Made by a program: the position numbers and the translations under genes | Shown: piece by piece, positions 44,738 to 54,396 of the stretch | Layout: the number at the start of each line of letters is the position of its first letter | Numbering within the stretch: position 1 is the stretch's first letter | The notes under the pieces: generated by a model | What the model was told of the DNA's origin: nothing | Databases searched by the model: none | Seen by the model: only the letters and a program-made list of their open reading frames with translations | Source: G963677325 sp963810555 | GTDB taxonomy: Bacteria > Bacteroidota > Bacteroidia > Bacteroidales > Prolixibacteraceae | Direction: 5' to 3' | Length of the DNA: 64,000 bases | NCBI GenBank assembly: GCA_963810555.1 | Contig: CAWENX010000009.1 | Span: forward strand, 682,001-746,000

Positions 44738-45536
44738 TTAGGCCTCAAGAGCTTCTTCAGTTTTTCTTTTCTTCTCAATCTTTTTTGCAAGAAACACGCC
44801 AAGTTCATAAAGAGAGATAAGCGGACCGGATACCAGTAACATACTGAAAATATCCGGTGGGGTAATAATCGCAGCCATTAATAATAATGCGACATATGAA
44901 TGTTTACGGTATGTCGCTAAAAATGATGATGTTACAATCCCGACCTTACTCAGAAAATAAATAATTATAGGCAGTTCAAAAATTATTCCGCTGCCTAATA
45001 CAACTGTACTCACAGAACTGATATAAGAATTCAGATTTATCTGATTCACAACCTCCTCACTGACCCTGTAAGTTCCAAAGAATTGTGTTGTCAAAGGCAC
45101 AACAAGATAATAGCCAAACAAAACACCAAGAAAAAAAAGCAGAGATGTATAAAATTACCGCCCCTGTAGCATATCTTTTCTCTTTATCGTATAATGCCGG
45201 TTTGATAAAGTTCCAGAATTCCCAGAAAATATAAGGAATAGATATAATAATCCCACCAACAATTGCGATTGTCAGATGAGTGGTAAATTGACCCGCCATG
45301 TCAATATTAATGATTTCAAACGGCTTGGTATTAATCCTTAAATCAGGTGAATGAAGTAATTCAGCTACCCAGGCAAAAAAACGGTTCGTGATAAAACCGG
45401 GATATTTTGGCGCAAATAATATGGAATCAAAGATAAACTTTACATTAATAAAGACAAAAATTGCTCCGGCAACAACAGCGATAGACGAACGGACAAGATG
45501 CCAGCGCAACTCCTCAAGATGTTCAAGAAAGGACAT
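44738..45536 (-). CDS. tatC: twin-arginine translocase subunit TatC, frameshifted
   Basis: Core subunit for export of folded proteins, about 266 aa when joined. The start MSFLEHLEELRWHLVRS is the TatC signature (conserved Glu in the N-terminal loop), followed by the periplasmic loop and FWEFWNFIKPALYDKEKRYATGAV. In the third membrane helix the frame breaks in a run of eight A (forward 45131-45138). The next frame continues LGVLFGYYLVVPLTTQFFG, then IIYFLSKVGIVT and MAAIITPPDIFSMLLVSGPL. Removing one base of the homopolymer restores the protein. Confidence 0.92.
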
Positions 45537-45827
45537 TTCTCCGGCTCCACTTCTTGACTTTTTTTCTTTCTTTCTTTTACTTTCAGCAATACTTTTAAAT
45601 GGACATTTATATAAAAATTAATATTTTGTATTCCCCGGAAGTTAAATTCCAAGTTTTCACGGCAAATATACCATTCTTTAGGCCATTTATTTCAGAAATG
45701 AATTTTCCTATACTATATCGAATGTTAAATTATTGTGATATTATTATTTTAATTTGTTCTGGTCAATTTATTTAATAACTTAGTCGTTGTAAAACTTCAC
45801 TACAAGATTATTGTTTTAAAGGTGATT
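45537..45827. other. divergent gap between tatC and recQ
   Basis: 291 bp, AT-rich, no gene; it holds the two divergent promoter regions. No exact TAnnTTTG box was recognised. Confidence 0.45.
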
Positions 45828-48008
45828 ATGAGGGATAGAAAATTACTTAATACCCAGCTCCAAAAATATTTTGGTTTTGATCGGTTTAAAGGTCAGCAGG
45901 AAGATGTGATTGACAGCATTCTGGATGGGAATGATACGTTTGTATTGATGCCTACAGGCGGTGGCAAATCGCTTTGCTACCAGCTCCCTGCATTGATGTC
46001 TGAAGGTACGGCAATCGTGATTTCTCCGCTGATTGCATTGATGAAAAATCAGGTGGATGCTATCAGGAGTTTTAGCATGGTTGACGGCGTCGCACATTTT
46101 CTCAATTCGTCATTGTCAAAAGCCGCAATTCAAAAAGTAAAAGAAGATATTGGGACCGGTCAGACAAAATTGTTGTATGTAGCTCCGGAATCCCTTACCA
46201 AGGGAGAAAACATCGATTTCCTGAAAGGAATAAAGATTTCATTCTATGCTATTGATGAAGCGCATTGTATTTCTGAATGGGGTCATGATTTCCGTCCGGA
46301 ATACAGGCGAATACGACCCATTGTCAATGAAATCGGCGAAGCCCCCATTATGGCTCTGACTGCGACTGCAACACCAAAGGTTCAGCACGATATACAAAAG
46401 AATCTTGGGATGCAAAATGCCAATGTTTTCAAATCTTCATTCAACAGACCGAACCTTTATTATGAGATCAGGCCAAAAGTCAAGGCTAAAGATCAGATAA
46501 TAAGAATGATCAAAAGTAATCCAGGTAAATCCGGGATTATTTATTGTCTTAGCAGAAAAAAAGTTGAAGAAATAACAGAACTTCTCCAGGTAAACGGAAT
46601 TAAAGCATTAGCCTATCACGCAGGAATGGATTCTGCCACCCGAACAGCAAATCAGGATAAGTTTCTGATGGAAGAAGTCGATGTCATTGTTGCCACAATT
46701 GCATTTGGGATGGGCATTGACAAACCGGATGTCAGATTTGTTATTCACTATGATATTCCAAAATCCCTGGAAGGATACTATCAGGAAACTGGAAGAGCTG
46801 GCCGTGATGGCGGAGAGGGAAAATGTATTACTTTTTATAATTATAAAGATATTCAAAAGCTGGAAAAATTTATGCAAGGGAAACCGGTCGCAGAACAGGA
46901 AATTGGACAGCAACTATTGCTCGATACAGTAGCTTATGCAGAATCTTCCCTTTGCCGCCGGACAATTTTACTGCATTATTTTGGCGAGAAATATGAAGCT
47001 GAATCCTGCGGAAATTGTGACAATTGTTTAAACCCAAAAGAACAGATTGAAGGGAAAGATTTGGTTGTAACTGCCCTGGAAGCTGTCATTGAAGTCAAGG
47101 AACAATGCAAAGCAGAGCACCTTGTAAATATTTTACTTGGAATCGAAAATGCTGCAGTAAAATCCTTTATGCATGATAGCCTGGATATATTTGGCGAAGG
47201 TGATGAGTATGATGAAAAAATATGGAATGCCGTTTACAGACAGTGTATAATTGCAGGATTACTTCGCAAGGATATAGAAAATTATGGCCTACTTAAATTG
47301 ACTCCTGAGGGAAGGGCTTTTCTTTCCAAACCTCATTCTTTTATGGTTGTCAAGAATCATGATTATGAATCCGAAGAAGAATCTGAAGAGGCACCTCAAA
47401 TTGGTTCCAGCTCAGGTGATCCGGAATTATTTGCAATCCTTAAGGATTTAAGGAAAAAAGTAGCGCTAAAGCAAAACCTGCCGCCTTTTGTTATTTTTCA
47501 GGATCCTTCTCTCGCTGATATGTCCATACAATATCCCACAACGCTCGAAGAACTGCAGGGAATTATAGGCGTTGGTCAGGGAAAGGCGCAAAAGTTTGGT
47601 AAACCGTTTGTTGAAGTCATTCAGAAATACGTTGAGGAAAAGGGGATTGAACGGGCGCAGGATATGGTTGTCCGGACTGTTGCCAATAAATCCAAAAATA
47701 AAGTATTTATCATTCAGAATATAGATCGAAAAATTCCTCTGAATGAAATTGCTGAAGCCAAAGGTATGAATATGGACGAATTATTAACTGAAATTGAAGC
47801 CATTGTCAATGCCGGAACAAAAATCAATATTGATTACTTCATTTATGAGGCAATGGATGAAGATCAGGTAGAGGATATATTCAACTATTTCCGTGAAGAT
47901 GCTGAATCTGATTCTCTGGAAGAAGCGCTGGCAGAATTTGGGGATGATTATGAAATAGAGGAAATTCGTTTGGTTCGAATCAAATTTTTAGCCGAAATGG
48001 GAAATTAA
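45828..48008 (+). CDS. recQ: ATP-dependent DNA helicase RecQ
   Basis: 726 aa from ATG 45828. SF2 motifs are FVLMPTGGGKSLCYQLPAL (Walker A), AIDEAHCISEWGHDFRPEYRR (DEAH plus aromatic-rich loop), MALTATATPKV and QETGRAGRDGGEGKCITFY. The zinc-binding cysteines lie in SLCRRTILLHYFGEKYEAESCGNCDNC. A winged helix follows, then an HRDC domain near residues 530-610 (LRKKVALKQNLPPFVIFQDPSL). There is an extra C-terminal helical region with acidic end, common in Bacteroidota RecQ. Its stop overlaps the convergent kinase stop by 4 bp. Confidence 0.97.
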   Translation: MRDRKLLNTQLQKYFGFDRFKGQQEDVIDSILDGNDTFVLMPTGGGKSLCYQLPALMSEGTAIVISPLIALMKNQVDAIRSFSMVDGVAHFLNSSLSKAAIQKVKEDIGTGQTKLLYVAPESLTKGENIDFLKGIKISFYAIDEAHCISEWGHDFRPEYRRIRPIVNEIGEAPIMALTATATPKVQHDIQKNLGMQNANVFKSSFNRPNLYYEIRPKVKAKDQIIRMIKSNPGKSGIIYCLSRKKVEEITELLQVNGIKALAYHAGMDSATRTANQDKFLMEEVDVIVATIAFGMGIDKPDVRFVIHYDIPKSLEGYYQETGRAGRDGGEGKCITFYNYKDIQKLEKFMQGKPVAEQEIGQQLLLDTVAYAESSLCRRTILLHYFGEKYEAESCGNCDNCLNPKEQIEGKDLVVTALEAVIEVKEQCKAEHLVNILLGIENAAVKSFMHDSLDIFGEGDEYDEKIWNAVYRQCIIAGLLRKDIENYGLLKLTPEGRAFLSKPHSFMVVKNHDYESEEESEEAPQIGSSSGDPELFAILKDLRKKVALKQNLPPFVIFQDPSLADMSIQYPTTLEELQGIIGVGQGKAQKFGKPFVEVIQKYVEEKGIERAQDMVVRTVANKSKNKVFIIQNIDRKIPLNEIAEAKGMNMDELLTEIEAIVNAGTKINIDYFIYEAMDEDQVEDIFNYFREDAESDSLEEALAEFGDDYEIEEIRLVRIKFLAEMGN

Positions 48009-50605
48009 TCAGTTGTATCCTTATTGTACAAAGGAATCTTAACATAAAAAATAGTACCAACATTTGCAGTCGTTTCAAACCATATTTCCCCTTTAAAATT
48101 TTCAATAATTCTTTTGGTAATAGCAAGTCCCAATCCCATTCCACTCGATTTGGTTGTGAAACTGGGCTCAAAGAGTTTTTGCTGCATCTCTGCAGGAATT
48201 CCCGTTCCGTTATCGGCGATTTTTAATAAGGCTGACTGATCCTCTTTTAGCAGTTCAATACTGAGATGTCCTTCCCTGTCACGCGGAATAGCTTGAATAC
48301 TGTTCTTTATAAGATTTATAAGTGCCCGGTTAAATTGATCTTTATCAGCTAAAATCTCAATATGCTCATCTCCATGCAGATTCAAATCAATATTAACGTT
48401 CGTCGTTTTCTCAAATAAGGCTATCGTATCTCTCACTCTTTCCCCTAAATCAAGTACTTCATTATTTATTTTGGGCATCTTGGCAAAATCCGAAAAAGAT
48501 GAGGCTATCATTGACAATACATCTATGTTTTCAATCAATGTTTTACTCACACGATCAAAATATTCACCGAAATTTTCAACCCCCTGTTCTTTGATGCGTT
48601 GAAGGTATTGCAGATTTAACTTCATTGGGGTTAACGGATTATTTATTTCATGAGCGACCTGACGGGCCATCTCTCTCCAGGCAAGTTCCCTTTCTGTTTT
48701 GGCAAGTAAAGCTGCACTCTCAGCCAGTTCATCAACTTTCTTATTATATTCTTTTGCAAGGCGGCCAATTTCATCCTCACCGGCATATTCGATTTTGGCA
48801 TTTAATTTTCCCAATTGAATCCCCTTGAGATTTTCCTCAATCTGCAACAGCGGTAACGTTAATTTCCTCCCGATGAATAGCGCAATCAGCAGGCTCAACG
48901 AGATTAAAAGAATATAAACATTTGAAAATGCAACTATAAAAACAGTAACTTTCTTCTTAAACTCATCCTGTTTTGTAAAATAAGGGATATTGAGATAGCC
49001 CACCAGTTGGCTGGACTGATTATATAAAGGAAGATAAGCAGAGAAAAATGACATCTTACCCAGGTTCTCATCATGAAGAAAATGTGTTTTAAGACCAACA
49101 GCCAAAGCTCTGTAAGCAACCGGATTAATCCTTGTTGAAGTTAAACCCCTGTTGTATATCTCGCTTCTTGAAGTTGCAAAAAGCTTTCCTTCAAGATCAT
49201 ATAAATTAATATCTGTCCTCGTAATATCGGAAAGTGAAATGAGCTGATCTGTAAGGACATCATGAATGCTTTCGCTCAATCTCCCGTCTGTTCCTATTCT
49301 CATACTCAGTTCAGTTGATATGGAACGCAATTTGTCATTGATATTTTCCTGAAGAGAAGATTTAAATTCGTTGTAATTATAAATTATCAGACCAAGTCCT
49401 ACCAATGTCAAAGATCCAAGTAATGACATTATTAGGGTAAGTTGAATTTTCCCTCTGAAATCAAGCCTTTTCCCTTTTATGTTAAAATTTGATTTATTGA
49501 ATAACAAAACGACTAATCCAATAAAGTATATTAGAAGGAAAAGATAGGGGAAAGTAGTAATCTGTCCCATTATTCCTGGTTTTGGATAACTCACAATGAT
49601 ATAATTGTCATCATTTTTATGAAAGGCGCAATGTATATAACCGTTTCTTACAAAATAAGTAAAATCGGAATGGGGGTTTACTATGTCGGGCAGATGCATT
49701 TCATACTGATATTCACCCACCCTGTCAACCAATTGGCCCTCATAATATTTGGCATAACTGAATCCATTTTCCCAGTTCATCCTTGACGAGTTTTCAAGTA
49801 AAAGTTCCGGGTATCCCCTTCCCTCGGGCAAAATTTTAGCAGAAAGTTCAATAAATACTTTAATCGGTAAACCTGTCCGGGAATTGGTTAAGTTTAATTC
49901 TCCCAGGTAAGTGACCGGACCATTCAACCAATCCATAAAATAAAAAGTACTGCCTGGGATCAATACACCATTGGATTCCAGATTCCTGAAAAAAGCGAAA
50001 CAAGGATATTTTTGATTCTCATCCTGAATAATAAGGGTATCTGAAGGGCTGCAAACAGTTATCTGCATATCATAATTATGCCAGAATCCGGTAAAATAAT
50101 TACTTTGCAGATAAGGCCCGATAAATTCGTAAGGGGCAAAAAGGAATTGCTTTATTAATGAATCGTGTTTGACTTTGTTATTCAGTTCCGTTAAAAACAT
50201 TTCCGCTTCAGGATCACGTTCTGATGAAAGATTTACAGCCAATAATTTCTGGGCCATGCTTTCCTGAACAGATTCCAACGAATGGGATGTCAGATTCAGG
50301 TAAGTCGCAGTTATCAATGAGATAAGCAATAAAAAGGTAAACCTGGAATTTCTTATTCTGCCAGGCAGGGGCAATAAGATCAGTCCGGTGATAAAAATAT
50401 AATAAATATAAGAGATCCAGGACAATTCAATTCCAAACACTCTGAAAATGAGATTTGCTAAAGCCCCTCCCATCAGCAAACCTGCAAACAGAACGAAAAA
50501 GGGAGAAAGCAGACCGGAGAAAACAGACCGGTTGGAAGTCCCAAAGCTTCGGGATCCTCCGGATTCCGGTTTCCCATTCTCCCTTCTCCCTTCTCCCTTT
50601 TCCAT
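48005..50605 (-). CDS. sensor histidine kinase, C-terminal part (NtrY-like)
   Basis: 866 aa as an open frame. Membrane segments near the start, a long periplasmic sensor region, then a HAMP domain (GRKLTLPLLQIEENLKGIQLG), the phospho-acceptor box WREMARQVAHEINNPLTPMKLNL, N box FNRALINLIKNSIQAI, G1 LKIADNGTGIP and G2 SGMGLGLAITKRI. The first 30 residues (GEGRRENGKPESGGSRSFGTSNR) are translated repeat-word DNA. The upstream ORF on the same strand supplies further membrane helices and overlaps by 179 bp in another frame, so both probably come from one gene of about 1250 codons. Confidence 0.85.
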   Translation of the reverse strand: MEKGEGRRENGKPESGGSRSFGTSNRSVFSGLLSPFFVLFAGLLMGGALANLIFRVFGIELSWISYIYYIFITGLILLPLPGRIRNSRFTFLLLISLITATYLNLTSHSLESVQESMAQKLLAVNLSSERDPEAEMFLTELNNKVKHDSLIKQFLFAPYEFIGPYLQSNYFTGFWHNYDMQITVCSPSDTLIIQDENQKYPCFAFFRNLESNGVLIPGSTFYFMDWLNGPVTYLGELNLTNSRTGLPIKVFIELSAKILPEGRGYPELLLENSSRMNWENGFSYAKYYEGQLVDRVGEYQYEMHLPDIVNPHSDFTYFVRNGYIHCAFHKNDDNYIIVSYPKPGIMGQITTFPYLFLLIYFIGLVVLLFNKSNFNIKGKRLDFRGKIQLTLIMSLLGSLTLVGLGLIIYNYNEFKSSLQENINDKLRSISTELSMRIGTDGRLSESIHDVLTDQLISLSDITRTDINLYDLEGKLFATSRSEIYNRGLTSTRINPVAYRALAVGLKTHFLHDENLGKMSFFSAYLPLYNQSSQLVGYLNIPYFTKQDEFKKKVTVFIVAFSNVYILLISLSLLIALFIGRKLTLPLLQIEENLKGIQLGKLNAKIEYAGEDEIGRLAKEYNKKVDELAESAALLAKTERELAWREMARQVAHEINNPLTPMKLNLQYLQRIKEQGVENFGEYFDRVSKTLIENIDVLSMIASSFSDFAKMPKINNEVLDLGERVRDTIALFEKTTNVNIDLNLHGDEHIEILADKDQFNRALINLIKNSIQAIPRDREGHLSIELLKEDQSALLKIADNGTGIPAEMQQKLFEPSFTTKSSGMGLGLAITKRIIENFKGEIWFETTANVGTIFYVKIPLYNKDTTD

Positions 50606-51767
50606 ATTCCTCCTTTATTCGCAATAGGATAAGTACTAAACCTAATGTATGTAATGCAACAAAAAAGAAAGCAAAGATATTGGCTGAAGAAAATGTGAGA
50701 TGGCTGAAGAAGGTCAGTGTGATGTTTGAATTTAGTATCAGTATTTTTAGGAGAAATAGAGAAAATGTGAAGTAAAATCCCGCAAACAGAAGAGCAAAGT
50801 TCTTTACAATGTGATAACCCTTCCCGGACAAGTCACCAGACCTGAAAAAATTGTAAAAAGATATCGCAAAATAAAACATCAGGGAAGAAACCAGGAAATA
50901 CTCACCCAGAGAAGACAACCAACCGCTGTAGGCAAATTTATTCGGTGAAAATAGTTCGCTTCGGTAAAAGGCATATGGAATTCTGATCCTGTTCAGGAAA
51001 ATATAAATAAGGACTGCTGTTCCAAAGGAGATAAGAAACCGTGAAACCGTCCCCAATTTTTCAGGATTTTGTTTAAGCCACGAACTGACTTGTGCCAGTA
51101 ACAGGAATATGAATAAAAAATAAATGCTGATTAAAAACAGATTGTTCTTTACCATCTGATTCGTTCCTGAAGGTACAACAGAAAATAAGAATTTTCCGTC
51201 AGGCTTTAAGATATTTATTCCTTCTTTCTGGTACTCGGCCTTTACTGTATCATCGTCAGGAAGATTAAAATCTTTGGGAAAAGTGCTTTGTATATACCTG
51301 TTTTTGTAAGGAAATTCTCTTTTTATCATGATGAATCCCTTAACTGTAAAGTCACCGTATGTCTTTGAATATACATAAAACCATCCGGTTGGCAAATGCA
51401 TCAACTGGGTAGTGTCGGCCTGGGTGATTATCTCCTGCGGAAAGGCAATCAAAGAAGAAGACCAGAAAATCAATTTATCCTCATTTAAAACACATACATA
51501 GGTATTATCATTTTTATAATTTGCCGGATCAAGTAATTGCCAGATTGTTTTTGTACCATCTGAATTGATTATTTTATTCAGGATAACATTTATATCGTGA
51601 TTTATTATCTTTTCTTTTGTTTCAAATACCCTGTATATTTTTTGTGCGATATGAGCAGGTTCCAGTTTTTTAACAGAAAATATTTCCCAAAGGACAGCAA
51701 CCATTAACAAAGGAATAGCAACTAAAATATAATTATTTTTCCTTCCAAAACCTTTCATATCATGCAT
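50427..51767 (-). CDS. sensor kinase N-terminal membrane part (split from the kinase)
   Basis: 446 aa. One helix near the start (NYILVAIPLLMVAVLWEIF), a periplasmic domain of about 180 residues, then a run of five or six hydrophobic helices (FLISIYFLFIFLLLAQV, FLISFGTAVLIYIFL, FLVSSLMFYFAISFYNFF, NFALLFAGFYFTFSLFLL, IFAFFFVALHTLGLVLILL). After RIKEEYGKG the frame enters repeat-word DNA and reads an unlikely tail to 50427. The kinase frame resumes with membrane helices on the other side of the repeat. I interpret this as the N-terminal half of an NtrY-like kinase. It starts 8 bp inside the end of rlmH, so the genes are co-transcribed. Confidence 0.7.
   Translation of the reverse strand: MHDMKGFGRKNNYILVAIPLLMVAVLWEIFSVKKLEPAHIAQKIYRVFETKEKIINHDINVILNKIINSDGTKTIWQLLDPANYKNDNTYVCVLNEDKLIFWSSSLIAFPQEIITQADTTQLMHLPTGWFYVYSKTYGDFTVKGFIMIKREFPYKNRYIQSTFPKDFNLPDDDTVKAEYQKEGINILKPDGKFLFSVVPSGTNQMVKNNLFLISIYFLFIFLLLAQVSSWLKQNPEKLGTVSRFLISFGTAVLIYIFLNRIRIPYAFYRSELFSPNKFAYSGWLSSLGEYFLVSSLMFYFAISFYNFFRSGDLSGKGYHIVKNFALLFAGFYFTFSLFLLKILILNSNITLTFFSHLTFSSANIFAFFFVALHTLGLVLILLRIKEEYGKGRREKGEWETGIRRIPKLWDFQPVCFLRSAFSLFRSVCRFADGRGFSKSHFQSVWN
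50485..50620. repeat. 7-bp-word element inside the sensor kinase
   Basis: On the minus strand: three steps of gggagaa, then tgggaaacc, an inner palindrome atcccgaagctttgggac, then the mirrored ttctccggtctgctttctcc. This is the architecture of the intergenic word elements, here placed at the frame change between the two kinase ORFs. Confidence 0.65.
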
Positions 51768-52233
51768 GGTGATAGGGTTCGTTATTAAGAATTGTCATTG
51801 CCCGGTACAACTGTTCTACAAAAATCATGCGAACTATTTGATGTGAAAAAGTCAATTTTGATAAGGAAATCCTGTAATCAGCCCGACGATACACCGAATC
51901 CGAAAATCCATAAGGGCCGCCGATTACAAATACAATCTGGCGCACTGAGGATATCATTTGTTTCTCCAGCCATTTTGAGAATTCGACAGATGAAAACTCA
52001 CTGCCCCGTTCATCCAATAGTACAAGCTGATCCCCCTTGTTAATCTGTCCTAAAATCAATTGCCCCTCTTTCTCTTTTTGCACATCGGCCTTCAGATTGT
52101 TGCTTTTTTTAAGATCAGGGATAACCTTCACCTCAAAAGGAAGATAATGGCTTATTCTGTTCACATAATCTTCGATTCCTTCTTTAATATATGATTTATC
52201 TGTTTTTCCCAAAAACAACACTAATACTTTCAC
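51760..52233 (-). CDS. rlmH: 23S rRNA (pseudouridine-1915-N3)-methyltransferase RlmH
   Basis: SPOUT methyltransferase acting on helix 69 of 23S rRNA. GTG 52233 gives 157 aa, the family norm (MKVLVLFLGKTDKSYIKEGIEDY); an ATG at 52257 would add eight residues. Features are LVLLDERGSEFSSVEFSKWLEKQ, IVFVIGGPYGFSDSVYRRADYRISLS and the C-terminal HQIVRMIFVEQLYRAMTILNNEPYHH. The terminal HH and trefoil knot loop are intact. It overlaps the kinase start by 8 bp. Confidence 0.95.
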   Translation of the reverse strand: MKVLVLFLGKTDKSYIKEGIEDYVNRISHYLPFEVKVIPDLKKSNNLKADVQKEKEGQLILGQINKGDQLVLLDERGSEFSSVEFSKWLEKQMISSVRQIVFVIGGPYGFSDSVYRRADYRISLSKLTFSHQIVRMIFVEQLYRAMTILNNEPYHHA

Positions 52234-52257
52234 CTCCAAAATTTTAATTACGTACAT

Positions 52258-52570
52258 GCGGGAATAAAATTACTTTTAATTTTTAAAACTTATCACTATT
52301 AAAATATTAATTAATTAAACATAGTAATAAAATACTAAAATACACATTGTTATATAGTTACAGAAAGTCTCCCAAAGCTTCTCATAATGTTCCACAATGT
52401 TTTTCTTTTGATTATCAGCCGGTCCCGATTTTTATCCGGGAAAATGTTCACTGTTCTCTGTTTATGCTTACCGATTACTGATTTCACTGATTACTGATTA
52501 CTTATTTGTTATCTTTCAATCATTTTTCATAACTTTAGAGCGCTATGAAGAATTTATACGGATTCAATTC
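52258..52570. other. 313-bp divergent gap with word repeats
   Basis: No gene. Around 52440-52505 are the words gttcactgttctctgtttat and repeats of gattact (accgattactgatttcactg, attactgattactta), a member of the 7-bp-word family. A cccgatttttatccggg inverted pair lies at about 52426-52442. Confidence 0.55.
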
Positions 52571-52583
52571 TTGTACGTCTTTG

Positions 52584-52591
52584 TATTTTTG
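52584..52591 (+). promoter_or_regulatory. -7 box (TATTTTTG) of the DUF4783 gene
   Basis: TAnnTTTG match 36 bp upstream of ATG 52628; it lies inside the longer open frame (from 52571), supporting the shorter start. Confidence 0.5.
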
Positions 52592-52627
52592 CATGATTCT
52601 TGCGATAGGAATTTAAACTTATTTGTT

Positions 52628-53020
52628 ATGATTAAGAGATCGAATTTTGTTTTATATTTCATTACCGTATTGATATTCACACCTTTACTATCATTGGCAC
52701 AAATCCCCGCTCAAATCATTGAAGGTTTCAAAACCGGGGACGCAAGATTAGTGGCCTCTCATTTCAATGAAAATATTGAACTGACTATTCTTGAGCGCGA
52801 AAATGTTTGTTCGCAGGCCCAGGGAGAACAAATTATGAAGGACTTTTTTTCAAAAAAAAACAAACCTTCCGGTTTTCAGATTTCCCATAAAGGAGGTGAA
52901 TCTACTATTTATGCCATCGGAAAATTGATGACTTCAAATGGAAATTTCAGGGTCTATTTCCTATTGAAACCTGATGGGAATAAACCTCTTATAGTTCAAC
53001 TCCGGATAGAAAAGGATTGA
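52628..53020 (+). CDS. DUF4783 family exported protein
   Basis: 130 aa from ATG 52628. Signal peptide (FVLYFITVLIFTPLLSLAQ). The mature protein is a small alpha+beta (NTF2/SnoaL-like) domain: IIEGFKTGDARLVASHFNENIELTILERENVCSQAQGEQIMKDFFSKKNK, ending KPLIVQLRIEKD. This matches the DUF4783 pattern of Bacteroidota. Periplasmic, function unknown. Confidence 0.85.
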   Translation: MIKRSNFVLYFITVLIFTPLLSLAQIPAQIIEGFKTGDARLVASHFNENIELTILERENVCSQAQGEQIMKDFFSKKNKPSGFQISHKGGESTIYAIGKLMTSNGNFRVYFLLKPDGNKPLIVQLRIEKD

Positions 53021-53125
53021 ATGGTCAATGATCATTGTTCAATATACATTGACGAAATCAGAATGAAATTGAGTGAAGTAAAAAAGGAATACTGAAAATT
53101 GAACATTGAACATTGAACATTGTAA
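53021..53125. repeat. 7-bp-word element upstream of yihY
   Basis: Tandem 7-bp steps gaacatt (three full copies, about 53101-53121) and, mirrored to the left, tcattgttcaatatacattg (about 53031-53050). The proposed yihY TTG start lies inside the last copies. Confidence 0.6.
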
Positions 53126-54063
53126 ATTCAACAAAGAATTGGATAACAAAACTGACAGAAAGATTCAGCCAAAAAGCCAGGCTGATTACTCTGCCATTTT
53201 TTGACAATGTACCTCTCTATGACGTTTACGTATTCTTCTGGAGAGGAATTAAAGACGGAGATTTAACAATGAGGGCGTCTGCAATTGCCTTTAATTTTAT
53301 TCTTGCGATCTTTCCAGCTATTATTTTTGTGTTTACATTGATTCCATATATCCCGATCGAAAATTTTCAGCAGCAATTAATGATTCTGCTCCAAAGCGTT
53401 CTGCCCCATAATGCCTTTTTAGCCATCCGCGAAACAATCGAAGATATCATCACCCGTCCCAGGGGAGGTCTGCTTTCTTTTGGTTGCCTTGCTGCATTTT
53501 ACTTCTCAACAAACGGCATCATGTCCATCATAACCGCTTTTAATGCCACAATTCATACCATTGAAACAAGGACATGGATAAATCAACACCTTGTTGCGCT
53601 TATGCTTGCCGTGATTTTAACTGTACTGATCACCATAAGCATCGCATTGATCACCTTTAGCCAGACCCTGATAAACTTTCTGGTTGCCAAAGACCTGCTT
53701 CGGATAGACCTGACGTATTACCTTTTAGTTATCGGAAGGTGGCTGATTATCTGTGCCCTGTTCTTTTTCAGCTATGCGTTTCTGTTCTATTTCGCTCCCG
53801 CCAGAAAAACAAAATTTAAATTTATTTCTGCAGGAAATACGCTGGCAACCGTTCTGACCATAATAACCTATCTTGGATTTTCATTCTATATCAACAACTT
53901 CGGTAAATACAACACCCTTTATGGTTCAATCGGCACCCTGATCGTGATAATGACAGCAGTTTATTTTAACGCCCTGATGCTTCTCATTGGCTTCGAACTG
54001 AATGTCAGTATCTGGACTGCAAGAACCAAAAACCAGGAACTGGCTGATAAAGAAACAACATAA
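53113..54063 (+). CDS. YihY/virulence factor BrkB family membrane protein
   Basis: About 316 aa. Six hydrophobic helices and the family landmarks GDLTMRASAIAFNFILAIFPAIIF, FSTNGIMSIITAFNATIH, RTWINQHLVALMLAV, FLFYFAPARKTKFKFISAG and the final FNALMLLIGFELNVSI. Function in the family is unsettled; it was once thought to be RNase BN. The start is uncertain: no ATG precedes the core, and TTG 53113 falls in repeat-word DNA. Confidence 0.88.
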   Translation: MNIVNSTKNWITKLTERFSQKARLITLPFFDNVPLYDVYVFFWRGIKDGDLTMRASAIAFNFILAIFPAIIFVFTLIPYIPIENFQQQLMILLQSVLPHNAFLAIRETIEDIITRPRGGLLSFGCLAAFYFSTNGIMSIITAFNATIHTIETRTWINQHLVALMLAVILTVLITISIALITFSQTLINFLVAKDLLRIDLTYYLLVIGRWLIICALFFFSYAFLFYFAPARKTKFKFISAGNTLATVLTIITYLGFSFYINNFGKYNTLYGSIGTLIVIMTAVYFNALMLLIGFELNVSIWTARTKNQELADKETT

Positions 54064-54396
54064 CTTCTTTCCCTCCCTTTTGAGTGTTTGTTTAATAATC
54101 CGGTAAACGTTTTTTCTGATTCCATCACCCGCACCAAAGTCTGACCTTCGAGGGGTTTGCTGTGCTATTGCTGTGCACTTGTTGTGCTATTGCTGTGCTA
54201 TTGCTGTGCTAAAATTGCACAGTCAGTACACAGTGAATACACAATAATTGCACAACCAATACGACTTTGGCACAGCTTTAACGGGAACACGTTATTTCTC
54301 AAATAATGATGGATTGCGATAAATGAAGAAAGTGAAATTCAGCGTGTCGGACGTCGTTCGGGATGGGAAAACCCTGAAGATGAAAGGCTTGGAAAG
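54064..54396. other. gap with 11-bp dyad array upstream of tRNA-Ala
   Basis: 333 bp without a gene, containing dyad array locus C (54161-54259). Confidence 0.55.
54161..54259. repeat. 11-bp dyad array, locus C (5 + 4 units)
   Basis: Five left units of type TGTGCTATTGC (54161-54215) then four inverted units of type TGCACAGTCAG / TACACAATAAT (54216-54259), all in exact 11-bp steps. The flanks are mirrored too: gcaccaaagtc at about 54131 and gactttggcac at about 54263-54273. Confidence 0.85.

Noticed and set aside
54161..54259. Integron attC site or simple terminator
   Set aside because: No integrase or cassette structure, and attC sites lack eight to nine phased 11-bp units. The hairpin is far longer than a terminator and has no T run.
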